A stretch of DNA of 64,000 bases from Ignavibacteriota bacterium (GTDB taxonomy: Bacteria; Bacteroidota; Ignavibacteria; Ignavibacteriales; Melioribacteraceae). Location of the stretch: positions 62,001 to 126,000 of the forward strand of contig JADJOX010000003.1 in assembly GCA_016713565.1 (NCBI GenBank). The letters run 5' to 3'. Under the pieces are notes generated by a model. It was not told the DNA's origin. It did not search any database and was given only the letters and a program-made list of their open reading frames with translations. A program made the position numbers and the translations under genes. Positions 18,162-27,114 of the stretch are shown piece after piece. How positions within the stretch are numbered: the stretch's first letter is position 1; every line of letters starts with the position of its first letter.

Positions 18162-20462
18162 TTATTGAGGTTTGATCAAAGAAAATTGAAAACTTGTTCC
18201 GTAATTATATTTACTTGAAACCCATATGTTACCGTTCATTTTTTCAACAAATTCTTTGCACAAAATTAAACCCAATCCTGTAGTTGGTTCATCTTCGGTT
18301 CCTTTTCTTCCGACCTTCTCTTCAATTTTGAACAAATTTTTCATTAACTCTTCAGGCATTCCAATTCCGAAATCAGTAACTGAAATAATTATTGATTCTT
18401 TAGAATTTTCATCTAAATTAATAAATATAGACGAACCCCGGAACGAAAATTTAATTGCATTTGATATTAAATTCACAATTATTGAATTTAACATTTTCTT
18501 ATCCGCAAGTATTGTTACATCTCGTTTAATTCCATTAATAATTGTTATGTTTTTTAATGAAGCAGTACTTTTGAACGAGTCAATTGCGCTTGATATAATT
18601 TTTTTAATTTGTAAAGGTTCCAAATTAATTTCATATAGATTTCTTTGAATTAAAGACCACTCAAATAAATTTTTCAGTAACGCAAATATATTTGTTGCAC
18701 TAATATGAATAGTCTTCGATATTTCTTTTAATTTCATCGGCGGCATTGAATCAATGCTATTTGATAAAATTTCTGTTAGTCCAATAAATCCTTGAAAAGG
18801 ACTTCTTAAATCGTGTGATATTATTGAAAATAAATTGTCTTTTTCATAATTGAGTTTTTGTAATTCTTCATTTTTTCTTTTTATCTCATTCTCAAATTGG
18901 ATACGCGGTGTAATATCTATAAGATTCAAAAGAAAATTTGTCTCACCGTTAAATTGAATAATATGAGTAGAAATAAGAACTGTAATTTCCTTTTCTTCAA
19001 CTCCATGAAAAATAGTATGCTTGTATTCTACTTCTTTATATTCTATTCTGTTTTCAATTGTGTTTTTAAGTTTTTGCCTTAATGAACATTCTTGACATTT
19101 AAGTCCATAACCGCAGCCATGAGGATTTGTAACCGAATAAATACAATCAATTACATTTCCGATTGTATTAATATTCTGATTATTTTTAGGCCAGCCGGTT
19201 ACTTCTTTAAATTTTTGATTTGCGTCAATAACTTGATAATCAGTATTAATGATGCACAATAATGCGGGAGACGCATCATATATTGAACGAAACATGTGTT
19301 GTTTTTTCTCAAGATCATTTTCATAAAATATTCTTTGAGTCATATCATGAATAGTTAATATAATAACATTTTGTCCGAAATAAACACTTCTATCGATTAC
19401 AATTTCGACAGGGAAAGTAAAATTATTTTTCTTTTTTGCAATAAGATCGAATGAAATTGAAGTTCCGGTTTTAAATACAGAATTTATAGCTTCCTTGAGA
19501 TTTGTTTTGTATATAGAATCGGTTTCAAAAATCATATCAAATTTTTGACCAATCAATTCATTTTTTTTACATTCAAACAATCTCAAAGTTATTTTGTTTA
19601 GATCAATGATATTCATTTCAGAACTTATTACAATTGTCGAATCCGAAATTGCGTTGAAAAGTCCTTCATAACTTTTAAAGCTGTCGTTAATTTTTTTTTC
19701 AAATTTCAAAAACGGTGAAATATCCCTAATAGAGCCTTGAATTAAAGTTTGATCCCCTTTTTTATAGGTCTTAGCATTTATTACAACATCAAGTTCCTGT
19801 TTGTTGTTATTATAAATCTTTGTAATAAAATTTTTAACTTCCCCGCTGCCTAAAACTTCTTCAATTTTGCTGTAATAATTCTGTAATTCATCTTGCGGAA
19901 CATATTCTTCAAATTGAGTATTGAACATTGAACTTCTTTTATAACCTAATATGGATTCAACTTGTTCTGTAATAAATATTATTGATCCTGACTTATTTAC
20001 TATAAAAACGATATCCTGTGAAGACTCAATTATTTTTGAATAATTATTTTCGCTGTCTTTTAAATCAAGCTCAAGTTTTGCGATCTTTTTTTCCATATGT
20101 GATTTATACAAAGCCAAATCTAAAGTAATTCTAAGTTCACGCTCTGTTAGCGGTTTCAACAAATAGCCGGCCGGATTTACTTCGTATGCTCTGTTTATTA
20201 TTTCTTTATCCGCATAAACTGAAAGAAAAATTATCGGTATATCAAAATTTTTTAATATTTCTTGGGCGGTTTCAATTCCATCCAGCTTTCCTTGAAGTTT
20301 TATATCCATTAAAACTAGATCAGGCTTTAAAATATTAACTTTTTCAATTGCGTCTTCGCCCTTATCAGATACACCAACAACATCGTAGCCGAAGCTCTTT
20401 AATCGCTCTTCATACTCGAGGGCATTCAAATCTTCATCTTCTACAATAAGAATCTTTTCCAT
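18162..20462 (-). CDS. Receiver-PAS-PAS-PAS histidine kinase
   Basis: A 766-residue soluble signalling protein with no membrane segments. Domains in order: response-regulator receiver (1-120; ED near 8-9, phospho-acceptor Asp53 in LMDIK, Lys103 in LLKPL), three PAS domains (about 137-255, 262-380, 388-520) and a histidine kinase core: H-box FSIISHDLRSP with His550, N-box LISNAIKF, G-boxes DFGIGMPEEL and TGLGLILCKEF. The third PAS has three clustered cysteines (Cys450, Cys456, Cys459, in GCGYGLKCQECSLR), possibly a metal or redox site. An N-terminal receiver suggests it is one link in a phosphorelay. The output regulator is not nearby. It is downstream of, and co-oriented with, the nos operon, separated by 314 bases. 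Confidence 0.9.
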   Translation of the reverse strand: MEKILIVEDEDLNALEYEERLKSFGYDVVGVSDKGEDAIEKVNILKPDLVLMDIKLQGKLDGIETAQEILKNFDIPIIFLSVYADKEIINRAYEVNPAGYLLKPLTERELRITLDLALYKSHMEKKIAKLELDLKDSENNYSKIIESSQDIVFIVNKSGSIIFITEQVESILGYKRSSMFNTQFEEYVPQDELQNYYSKIEEVLGSGEVKNFITKIYNNNKQELDVVINAKTYKKGDQTLIQGSIRDISPFLKFEKKINDSFKSYEGLFNAISDSTIVISSEMNIIDLNKITLRLFECKKNELIGQKFDMIFETDSIYKTNLKEAINSVFKTGTSISFDLIAKKKNNFTFPVEIVIDRSVYFGQNVIILTIHDMTQRIFYENDLEKKQHMFRSIYDASPALLCIINTDYQVIDANQKFKEVTGWPKNNQNINTIGNVIDCIYSVTNPHGCGYGLKCQECSLRQKLKNTIENRIEYKEVEYKHTIFHGVEEKEITVLISTHIIQFNGETNFLLNLIDITPRIQFENEIKRKNEELQKLNYEKDNLFSIISHDLRSPFQGFIGLTEILSNSIDSMPPMKLKEISKTIHISATNIFALLKNLFEWSLIQRNLYEINLEPLQIKKIISSAIDSFKSTASLKNITIINGIKRDVTILADKKMLNSIIVNLISNAIKFSFRGSSIFINLDENSKESIIISVTDFGIGMPEELMKNLFKIEEKVGRKGTEDEPTTGLGLILCKEFVEKMNGNIWVSSKYNYGTSFQFSLIKPQ

Positions 20463-20776
20463 ATAACCCCATTAAATAAGATTTTTTAGTATTATTTAAT
20501 CCTTAAACTAATTTAGAATTCTTTTTTAAATAAAAAAAGTTTATTAATTAAAAATAATAGATTGATTTGTTATAAAAAATAAATACTTTTGAATTTGATA
20601 AGAATAGCTTAAAGTTATTTTTCAATAAACCTAGATTATTGCATTTTAATTGTTTGGGAATAGATTATTTTTAATCATTTGTAAATATATATTAGATACT
20701 TGGAAGTTATGAAAATATGTAGATGTAAATGAAAACATACTTTAAAAAAAATCACATTTTGAAAATATTCTTTTTA
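20463..20776. other. 314-base gene-free stretch
   Basis: This lies between nosY and the sensor kinase gene. It is almost entirely A and T with long homopolymer runs. I see no hairpin with a T-run and no recognisable operator. The promoter of the kinase gene is presumably here. Confidence 0.55.
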
Positions 20777-21568
20777 TTAAAAATCTTTATTTTTAAACAC
20801 TTTTAGTCCTAATATAAAAAAAACAAAAAACCAGAAAACCTGCACAAAAAATGAAATAAACATTCCCAAGTTATTTCCGAAAAATTTTTCAAATACCGCT
20901 CCGGTATATCCCATTAATGCTGAAACATCAAATTTAAGTATTATAAAAATTCTACCAATATCAATCGGATTTATCATCATTAATACAAGTGCAGTTTTCT
21001 CAAGCGGATAATCCTGAAAGGTTTGCAGAATGAATAAAATGAATCCATCATATATAATTGTAAAGAAAAGCCAAACAAAAATTGATACTCCCAATCCTTT
21101 TAATCTATCGTCATTTGCCGAAGCAATGAAAAACGCGAATGCAGTAAAAATTATAATTTGAAATATTCCGGTCAAAAAAAGTAAAATCACTATTTCAACA
21201 TCGCTTGCAAAAAGCGGATAAAATATAATTATTGGAATCCCAATGCCAAATATTAAACAAAAAACTAGCGGTATTACTAATCCTAAGTACAAACCCAAAT
21301 AGATAGATGTTCGTTTGACCGGTTGAGTTAGAATAAACTTAATGTAATTAAGATTATTATAGATGTAGATTGTTCCAAATATCAAACTGATAAGCGGAAG
21401 TACGATTAAAATCAAATTTAAAATGCTCATAATTACTTTTGAAACATTTCCAGTGAATGTTATTATCCAAACGGAAAATGCAAGGAAAAATAAAAAAAAT
21501 CCAATTATCCATCTGCTTTGGATATTATCTTTTATTTGATATTTAATAATCTTAAGAGTTTTGTTCAT
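20777..21568 (-). CDS. nosY: NosY, ABC-2 type membrane permease of the nos cluster
   Basis: A 263-residue integral membrane protein with six predicted helices, the permease partner of NosF in the NosDFY complex that supports copper-site (CuZ) assembly of nitrous-oxide reductase. Visible features are the N-terminal IKYQIKDNIQSRWIIGFFLFFLAFSVW, typical of ABC-2 permeases, the cytoplasmic loop LTQPVKRTSIYLGLYLGLV, and the segment FFIASANDDRLKGLGVSIFVWLFFTIIYDGFILF, close to known NosY (conserved RLKG). Its start overlaps the nosF stop by four bases, showing translational coupling. It is the last gene of the operon. Confidence 0.9.
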   Translation of the reverse strand: MNKTLKIIKYQIKDNIQSRWIIGFFLFFLAFSVWIITFTGNVSKVIMSILNLILIVLPLISLIFGTIYIYNNLNYIKFILTQPVKRTSIYLGLYLGLVIPLVFCLIFGIGIPIIIFYPLFASDVEIVILLFLTGIFQIIIFTAFAFFIASANDDRLKGLGVSIFVWLFFTIIYDGFILFILQTFQDYPLEKTALVLMMINPIDIGRIFIILKFDVSALMGYTGAVFEKFFGNNLGMFISFFVQVFWFFVFFILGLKVFKNKDF

Positions 21569-22272
21569 TTGTTATTTTTCTGCATTATAGATGCAATTGA
21601 TTTTTCTAGATTTTTTTCGTTTGTCAAATTGTTAAGTTCATCTTTAGAACCGTTAAACCATAAATTCCCTTCAAGAAGAAAAGCTATATTTTGCGCTAAA
21701 TCCTCAAGTTCGCTAATTATATGAGAAGTAAATAAAATTGTCTTCCCTTTTTTGTTTTCTTTTAATATTTTATTCTTCAATAAATTACTTGAGACAGGAT
21801 CCAAACCTGATGTCGGCTCATCCAAAATTAAAATTTGGGGGTCGAACAAAAATGCTATCGCGGCATTTACCTTTTGTACTGTGCCTCCCGAAAGGTTTTT
21901 TAATTTTTTATTTTTTTCCTTTTCCAGTGAAAAATCGTGCAACAATTCTTCGTCAAATTCTTTTTGATTTCTAACATCTTTTACCATTTTAATTATGTCT
22001 TTTACCAAAAGATTTTCAGGAAAGCTGGCGCTTTGAGGCATATATCCAATAATTTTCCTATAATCACTTTCGCCATTAATTATTTTTCCATTAATCTCAA
22101 TTGTACCACTGTACTTTTTAATTAATCCAAGAATCGCTTTTATCAATGTTGATTTGCCCGAGCCATTTGGTCCAACGAGATAAGTGATTTTACTCTTTTC
22201 TATTTTTAGGTTAATGTTTTTAAGAACATTAGTTTTCCCGTAATATTTATCCAAATTATTTATAATGATCAT
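21565..22272 (-). CDS. nosF: NosF, ABC transporter ATPase of the nos cluster
   Basis: A 235-residue cytoplasmic ATPase. Walker A is GPNGSGKST near residue 35, the Q-loop is in GYMPQSASFPENL, the signature is LSGGTVQKVN, Walker B is PQILILDEPTSGLDP and the switch histidine is in ILFTSHIISELEDLAQ. All catalytic motifs are intact. With NosY it powers whatever NosD delivers or removes during NosZ maturation. It overlaps nosD upstream and nosY downstream by four bases each. Similar ATPases occur in other ABC-2 exporters; the assignment as NosF rests on the operon. Confidence 0.93.
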   Translation of the reverse strand: MIIINNLDKYYGKTNVLKNINLKIEKSKITYLVGPNGSGKSTLIKAILGLIKKYSGTIEINGKIINGESDYRKIIGYMPQSASFPENLLVKDIIKMVKDVRNQKEFDEELLHDFSLEKEKNKKLKNLSGGTVQKVNAAIAFLFDPQILILDEPTSGLDPVSSNLLKNKILKENKKGKTILFTSHIISELEDLAQNIAFLLEGNLWFNGSKDELNNLTNEKNLEKSIASIMQKNNK

Positions 22273-23534
22273 AATATTTTATTCATAGATGGAGAACTAT
22301 CAATTAACGTTTCAGGAGTTAGTACCGGGAAAATCTTTTCAGCAACGTCCAATATTTCAGTAAAAAAACTTCGTAAAAGTATTAATGTAGGTCTATTCTT
22401 TTCAACAATCAGAGAAAATAATTTTACAGGTCTATACGGAATATCACCAATACCGTTTTTATCAATATCGTAACCTTTGTAATCCGACCAGAAATTATTT
22501 TCAAAAAAATTAAAATTTTTTGTACTGTTGGTAGAAACGTCAAATGAATTGCCGATAAAATTATTACGTTTGAAATTATTATCCATTGAATTTGCCATTA
22601 ATCTAATTGCCCAGCCGTTTTCCATAAAATTATTGTTGTTAATATTAATTCTATTTGAGCCTTCGATATAAATTCCACTGGAATTTTTATAAAATAAATT
22701 GCTGTCAATTTCACTGTCCGAAATATCTTTCAGTAGGATACCGTAAGATGCTGGTCCCCAATTATTCATAAATTCATTTTTAAACATTTTCACTTTTTTT
22801 GTATACATAACCGCGACTCCGGCTCCGTTCTTTACAAATTTATTGTTGGAATAATTGCAGTTATCCGAAAACATAAAATGCAATCCATAACGCAAATTAT
22901 TTTCGCTAATATTTTTTTTAATGTTACTGTCTCTTACAAATTCAAAATAGATTCCATCTCTTTGTCCGCTTATAAAATTATTTTCAACTGTAATGTTTTT
23001 ACAATACCACAAATGAATTCCGTTTCCAGAGTAAGATTCTTTTTCAGTATAGGCTTTTATTTTGTTATCCTTAATAATACTGTCGGAGGTTCGTGCCAAA
23101 TATATTGCGAAAAAATTATTATCAAAAACATTATTTGAAACAATGCAGCCTTTTACGGAATCAAGTTTAACCGCTGCATTATCATCAATAAAACTAATTC
23201 CAGCATTAATGAATGTAATTCCAGAAATCTTAACAGAATCGGCTTTAACAAGAATAATATGGTATTTATTCTGACCGTCAATTACTGCGTTTTCAACACT
23301 TGTCAATTCAATCTGCTTATCAATAATAATGTCGTGCTCAAGATATTTTCCTTTATGCAAAATAATTTTATCATGCGGTTTAGAAGCTTTTATTGCGGAT
23401 GTTAGATTCTTATAAAAGTATTCATTCCCGACGTGTATTTCTTTCGCGATAAAATTGTTTGAGATGATGCTAATTACTAAGTAAGTAATAACCCAAAAAT
23501 AAATATTATTTATTTTGCCATTTCCGATTAACAT
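22269..23534 (-). CDS. nosD: NosD, periplasmic right-handed beta-helix copper-maturation protein
   Basis: About 421 residues, with an N-terminal Sec-type hydrophobic segment (VITYLVISIISNNFIAKE), then a long series of parallel beta-helix repeats (NN, I-x-x-N, G-I-Y/H patterns such as NGIHLWYCKNITVENNFISG and YGLHFMFSDNCNYSNNKF). The C-terminal FFENNFWSDYKGYDIDKNGIGDIPYRP is the strongly conserved NosD/CASH ending. NosD works in the periplasm with NosFY and NosL in CuZ site assembly of NosZ. A TTG at 23540 is also open; the ATG at 23534 is preferred. The start lies inside the end of nosL (29-base overlap). Confidence 0.92.
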   Translation of the reverse strand: MLIGNGKINNIYFWVITYLVISIISNNFIAKEIHVGNEYFYKNLTSAIKASKPHDKIILHKGKYLEHDIIIDKQIELTSVENAVIDGQNKYHIILVKADSVKISGITFINAGISFIDDNAAVKLDSVKGCIVSNNVFDNNFFAIYLARTSDSIIKDNKIKAYTEKESYSGNGIHLWYCKNITVENNFISGQRDGIYFEFVRDSNIKKNISENNLRYGLHFMFSDNCNYSNNKFVKNGAGVAVMYTKKVKMFKNEFMNNWGPASYGILLKDISDSEIDSNLFYKNSSGIYIEGSNRININNNNFMENGWAIRLMANSMDNNFKRNNFIGNSFDVSTNSTKNFNFFENNFWSDYKGYDIDKNGIGDIPYRPVKLFSLIVEKNRPTLILLRSFFTEILDVAEKIFPVLTPETLIDSSPSMNKIL

Positions 23535-23949
23535 ATTCAATAATTTCTTTCCAGCTTAATTCTTTTCCTGCATACTTTTCTTTAAATTTTTTCAAATCAC
23601 TTTGCGATGAAAATGCGGTGATGTTTAATCCCATGGGACTTCTTAAATTTTCACTTTGGAGATAAAATGCCTTTTTATTGTTAATAAGTTCATTGTTATT
23701 TAAATAATCCGTAACCAAAGTAAAAAAATTTTCATCATCAATTGAATTTTCAGTAAAAAACACGAGACATTCGATAGAATCAAATTTATAAATTTTTCCT
23801 TTCGAAGTGACCAGTTCAGTTCCGTATTTGCGGTCCACAATTTGCATTCTGCATTTATCACAACTATCGTAACCGTAGTTAATCGGTTCAGATTTATTTG
23901 AACAGCCTGACAAAATAAATACAATTAAAATCAAAATTATTTTTTTCAT
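23506..23949 (-). CDS. nosL: NosL, copper-binding lipoprotein chaperone
   Basis: A 147-residue lipoprotein (lipobox ILSGC, Cys16) that delivers Cu(I) to apo-NosZ. The diagnostic metal motif C-x-x-C-x-M is present as CDKCRM (Cys30, Cys33, Met35), followed by the family pattern YGTELVTSKGKIYKFDSIECLVFF and the C-terminal MGLNITAFSSQSDLKKFKEKYAGKELSW. The start codon overlaps the stop of the upstream membrane-protein gene by four bases. All expected ligands are present. Confidence 0.94.
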   Translation of the reverse strand: MKKIILILIVFILSGCSNKSEPINYGYDSCDKCRMQIVDRKYGTELVTSKGKIYKFDSIECLVFFTENSIDDENFFTLVTDYLNNNELINNKKAFYLQSENLRSPMGLNITAFSSQSDLKKFKEKYAGKELSWKEIIEYVNRKWQNK

Positions 23950-24530
23950 TTTGTTTTTTTCTTATTTAGTTTTTGATTAAACAGAACATAAAATCCAATA
24001 ATTATGGAAAGACCGATAAAATAACTTCCGAAATCAGGAAGTGAAATTGATTTCATGTTAAGAAGTTGTTTCGCTCCTAAAAGAGGCGGCTGATAAGTCA
24101 TTCCAGGCACTTTAATTGGAGCATGCGGATTTAAATTATGACCGTATTCGTATCCCCAAAGATAAAAATCGTATAAACCAATCATCATAAAAATTATAAT
24201 TAGAACCAGCCAAACTGAAAGCAAACTTTTCTTTTTTAAAAATGAAACCAGAATACCTAATACAATTAAAGCGATAATTATATAAGGCATAATTGTAAGT
24301 TCCGGAATTGATGAAGGGATTATTTCTTTCATCCCTATGTAATGATTAAGTTTATTTATATTACTCAAATCAAATTCATTCACTCCTGTTATTTGATTTA
24401 TCCAAATTCTTAATCCAATACCTTCGGGATATTGTGGCGCATGTAGATCAATTTTCCAAATGGGAAAGAAAAACGTACCTATTAAAATCAGCGCCGCAAT
24501 TAAAGTTAATATTTTTTCCTTTTTGTTCAT
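23946..24530 (-). CDS. Putative NosB-like membrane protein of the clade II nos operon
   Basis: A 194-residue protein with about four or five predicted membrane helices: an N-terminal helix TLIAALILIGTFFFPIWKI, a large extracytoplasmic loop with DLHAPQYPEGIGLRIW, two central helices (TIMPYIIIALIVLGILVSF and LLSVWLVLIIIFMMIGLYD) and a C-terminal YFIGLSIIIGFYVLF. Clade II nos operons typically carry a membrane protein called NosB between nosZ and the maturation genes, and this fits by position, size and the conserved HAPQYP and HAPIKVPGMTYQPP loops with histidines. Its role in electron delivery or maturation is unknown. It is 125 bases past nosZ, behind a pair of hairpins. Confidence 0.68.
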   Translation of the reverse strand: MNKKEKILTLIAALILIGTFFFPIWKIDLHAPQYPEGIGLRIWINQITGVNEFDLSNINKLNHYIGMKEIIPSSIPELTIMPYIIIALIVLGILVSFLKKKSLLSVWLVLIIIFMMIGLYDFYLWGYEYGHNLNPHAPIKVPGMTYQPPLLGAKQLLNMKSISLPDFGSYFIGLSIIIGFYVLFNQKLNKKKTK

Positions 24531-24538
24531 TTTATTTG

Positions 24539-24646
24539 CCTCTTATGCAATCAATAAGAGGTTGCCTCATATATATTAATAAAGGAGCCTGAATCATTAC
24601 ACTAATTAAAACAAATTAATATTATATATAACAACATGAGACAACC
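24539..24646 (-). promoter_or_regulatory. Two adjoining RNA hairpins between nosZ and the nosB-like gene
   Basis: Read on the transcript strand, a first inverted repeat pairs GGTTGTCTCAT (24646-24636) with ATGAGGCAACC (24570-24560; 11 bp with one G-T wobble) around a 65-base AT-rich loop. A second perfect 8-bp hairpin, CCTCTTAT / ATAAGAGG (24561-24554 and 24546-24539, 7-base loop), adjoins it and shares two bases. The second hairpin ends 9 bases before the ATG at 24530. This could be a processing or stability element that sets nosZ mRNA above the maturation genes, or could hide the ribosome-binding site. There is no T-run, so it is not a standard terminator. Confidence 0.6.
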
Positions 24647-24655
24647 ATATTTTAT

Positions 24656-26596
24656 TTAGTTATATTTTAGTTCGGTATTACTGCCGCTTGATGAAACTCT
24701 AATATAACCTTGCATTTCTTGGTGCAAAGCGGAACAAAAATCCGTACAATAGAAAGGATAAACACCTTCGGATTTCGGCTCCCAAATTTCGGTTCTTGTT
24801 TGTCCGGGCATTATCAGTAATTCTGCGCTATGCATTCCTTTAACCGCGAATCCATGTGGAATATCCCAATCTTGTTCTAAGTTTGTAACGTGAAAAAATA
24901 CTTTGTCTCCAACTTTTACACCTTCAATGTTATCCGGTTTAAAATGCGTTCTTGTCGCGCTCATATAAATATGAACTTCATTTCCTTTTCTTTCCACTTT
25001 GGCATCTTTCTCGGATTTCAATCCGTACGGATGCCCATTTTTACCCAATTCATAAATCTTCCTTTGATTTTTCATTAGAATTTCAGCAGGTATTCCTTGT
25101 GCATAATGAGGCTCACCGATAGTTGGGAAATCCAAAAGCAATTTCATTTTATCCCCGGTTATATCTATTAGCTGAGCGGATTGACAAAGTTCCGGTCCAG
25201 TTGGCAAATATCTATCTTTAGTAATTTTATTCAAAGCAACAACATATTTACCAAATGGATTTTTACTATCTCCACCTGGAATCATTAAATGTCCGATTGA
25301 ATAATATGTTGGTATTCTATCTACAACTTCCCATGTACCTAATTTCCATTTTACGATTTCAGAAGAAATAAACGCAGATGTATAAGCGTAACCTTTTCCG
25401 TCGAATTCTGTGTGGAGCGGACCTAAACCGGGATCTTGTACTTCTCCGGCAATTATTGATTCATATTTTAATACCGGAATTCCATTAATGTCCGAAATAA
25501 AATCTTTATTTTCTATAGCTTTCAGCATTTTGGTAAATGAATGGACAGGTATTACAGTAGCCAACTTTCCGGCAGCAACTATATATTCTCCGGAAGGATC
25601 AACATCAACTCCATGAGGCGATTTGGGTGTTGGCAAGTAATAAATCATACCCGGACAATCTTTAGGATCCAAAACTAAAATTTTCTTTTCTATATTAGAA
25701 GTGGCACTGTGTGTCTCATCATTATAAGTATTGTGATAATATTCTGAACTATATTCTTTACCTTTTCTAGCCTTAATATATTCCTCTGCTTTTTTCCAAT
25801 TTATAGCGGCAATAAAATCTTTATCATTTTGTGATGCGTTAATTTCCAATAATGTATTGGCTTGCTCACTGTTATATGATGTGAAAAACGCCCAACCGTG
25901 CGAAGGTCCTTTTCCGGAATGAGCCAAATCATAGTTGAATCCTGGTACCAATATTTGAAAGGCAATATTCATTCTTCCGTTTTCAGGATTAACTTTAATA
26001 AAAGATATCGTTCCTTTAAAATTTTCTTTGTATGAAGATCTTGGAACATCTTTTTGAGGAATTGGCAAACTAAATCTTGTTGAAGCAACCACATATTCCG
26101 TATTCATAGTGGTAAACGGAGATCCGTGATTACCGGCGGAATTTGGAATTTCAATAATTTCTTCCGTTTCGAATGTTTTAAGATTTATTCTTGCAATACG
26201 AGGAGTATTGTTCGCGTTAATAAACAACCATTTTCCATCCGGTGTGCCGTCAGTTTGTGATAATTCCGGATGATGCGCGTCATCCCAAGCTATTTCACCA
26301 TAAGAGGTTTGAAGCATTGGTTTAGTTTCCGGCGTATATCCGTAACCATTTTCAGGATGCTGTGCAAATACGGGGATAATCTTAAATAGTCTTCCCGAAG
26401 GCAAACCGTATACTGTAACCTGACCACTGAATCCACCGGACATGAACGCGTAAAATTCATCGTACTGCCCGGGAGCAACATAAACTTTTTCAGCAGCATC
26501 AGAAGTTCCGGGATTATTTCCATTGCTTGAACATCCAAAAACAAGAACCAAAAATAGAACAGAAATAGTCAATAGAATTATAATTTTTTGTATCAT
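24656..26596 (-). CDS. nosZ: Nitrous-oxide reductase NosZ, clade II, lipoprotein-anchored
   Basis: Reduces N2O to N2 at a CuZ cluster, with electrons entering through the dinuclear CuA site, on the periplasmic side. The 646-residue protein has a lipoprotein leader (VFGC, Cys22) and no twin arginine, as expected for clade II. The propeller has the CuZ histidine segments: DDAHHPELSQTDG, LAHSGKGPSHGW, SPHGVDV, GPLHTEFDG, SIGHLM and EPHYAQG. The C-terminal cupredoxin keeps all CuA ligands: His581, Cys617, Cys621, His625 and Met628 in YCTDFCSALHQEM. It follows the cytochrome c gene by 12 bases. Nothing essential appears to be missing. Confidence 0.96.
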   Translation of the reverse strand: MIQKIIILLTISVLFLVLVFGCSSNGNNPGTSDAAEKVYVAPGQYDEFYAFMSGGFSGQVTVYGLPSGRLFKIIPVFAQHPENGYGYTPETKPMLQTSYGEIAWDDAHHPELSQTDGTPDGKWLFINANNTPRIARINLKTFETEEIIEIPNSAGNHGSPFTTMNTEYVVASTRFSLPIPQKDVPRSSYKENFKGTISFIKVNPENGRMNIAFQILVPGFNYDLAHSGKGPSHGWAFFTSYNSEQANTLLEINASQNDKDFIAAINWKKAEEYIKARKGKEYSSEYYHNTYNDETHSATSNIEKKILVLDPKDCPGMIYYLPTPKSPHGVDVDPSGEYIVAAGKLATVIPVHSFTKMLKAIENKDFISDINGIPVLKYESIIAGEVQDPGLGPLHTEFDGKGYAYTSAFISSEIVKWKLGTWEVVDRIPTYYSIGHLMIPGGDSKNPFGKYVVALNKITKDRYLPTGPELCQSAQLIDITGDKMKLLLDFPTIGEPHYAQGIPAEILMKNQRKIYELGKNGHPYGLKSEKDAKVERKGNEVHIYMSATRTHFKPDNIEGVKVGDKVFFHVTNLEQDWDIPHGFAVKGMHSAELLIMPGQTRTEIWEPKSEGVYPFYCTDFCSALHQEMQGYIRVSSSGSNTELKYN

Positions 26597-26608
26597 TTGT
26601 ATCTCCTG

Positions 26609-27085
26609 TTATTTGTGACTCGATTCCATTCTTAAAAATTCAAGAATTGCTCTCGCATCATCTTGCGTTACATTTTGAAAAGTCATTTGATTTATATGAA
26701 TTGCCAATAACTTTTTTGCTTCAGGATGACGCTTAGTCATTTCTTCCGGATTTAATATCATATTCATAACATATTCCGGTGTTCTTCTTTCAGTTACTCC
26801 TCTAAGAGCCGGACCGGTATATCTCTCATCTAGCTTGTGGCATTGAGCGCATTTTTCATCGAATAATTTGGAACCTTTTTGCGCAAGCACATTATCGATT
26901 CCGTCAATTTTAATTTTTTCTTTAATTGGACCTATTCCATTTTCCAATTCAAAAAGAGTTAAACCAAATTTTTGAGCAATTTTTTCATTTGCCGAATTAC
27001 TGCTTTTTGTTCCGTTTTCTTCTTTGCTTTCTCCGCAGCTTATTGTTAAAACGATGATAAGAACAGCCAATATTTTATTTATCAT
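26609..27085 (-). CDS. Lipoprotein c-type cytochrome of the nos operon
   Basis: A 158-residue monohaem cytochrome c with a lipobox (TISC, Cys17), thus membrane-anchored and facing the periplasm. The haem motif is CAQCH (Cys79, Cys82, His83) and the likely axial methionine is Met134 in INQMTF. The QKGSKLFDEKCAQCHKLDERYTGPALRGV stretch matches small class I cytochromes accompanying clade II NosZ, where they are thought to pass electrons from the quinone pool to CuA. Residues 18-60 are a low-complexity linker. It sits between the Rrf2 gene (29-base gap) and nosZ (12-base gap). Confidence 0.9.
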   Translation of the reverse strand: MINKILAVLIIVLTISCGESKEENGTKSSNSANEKIAQKFGLTLFELENGIGPIKEKIKIDGIDNVLAQKGSKLFDEKCAQCHKLDERYTGPALRGVTERRTPEYVMNMILNPEEMTKRHPEAKKLLAIHINQMTFQNVTQDDARAILEFLRMESSHK

Positions 27086-27114
27086 TTTATATCCTTTATA
27101 TTTTTTTGACTTAT

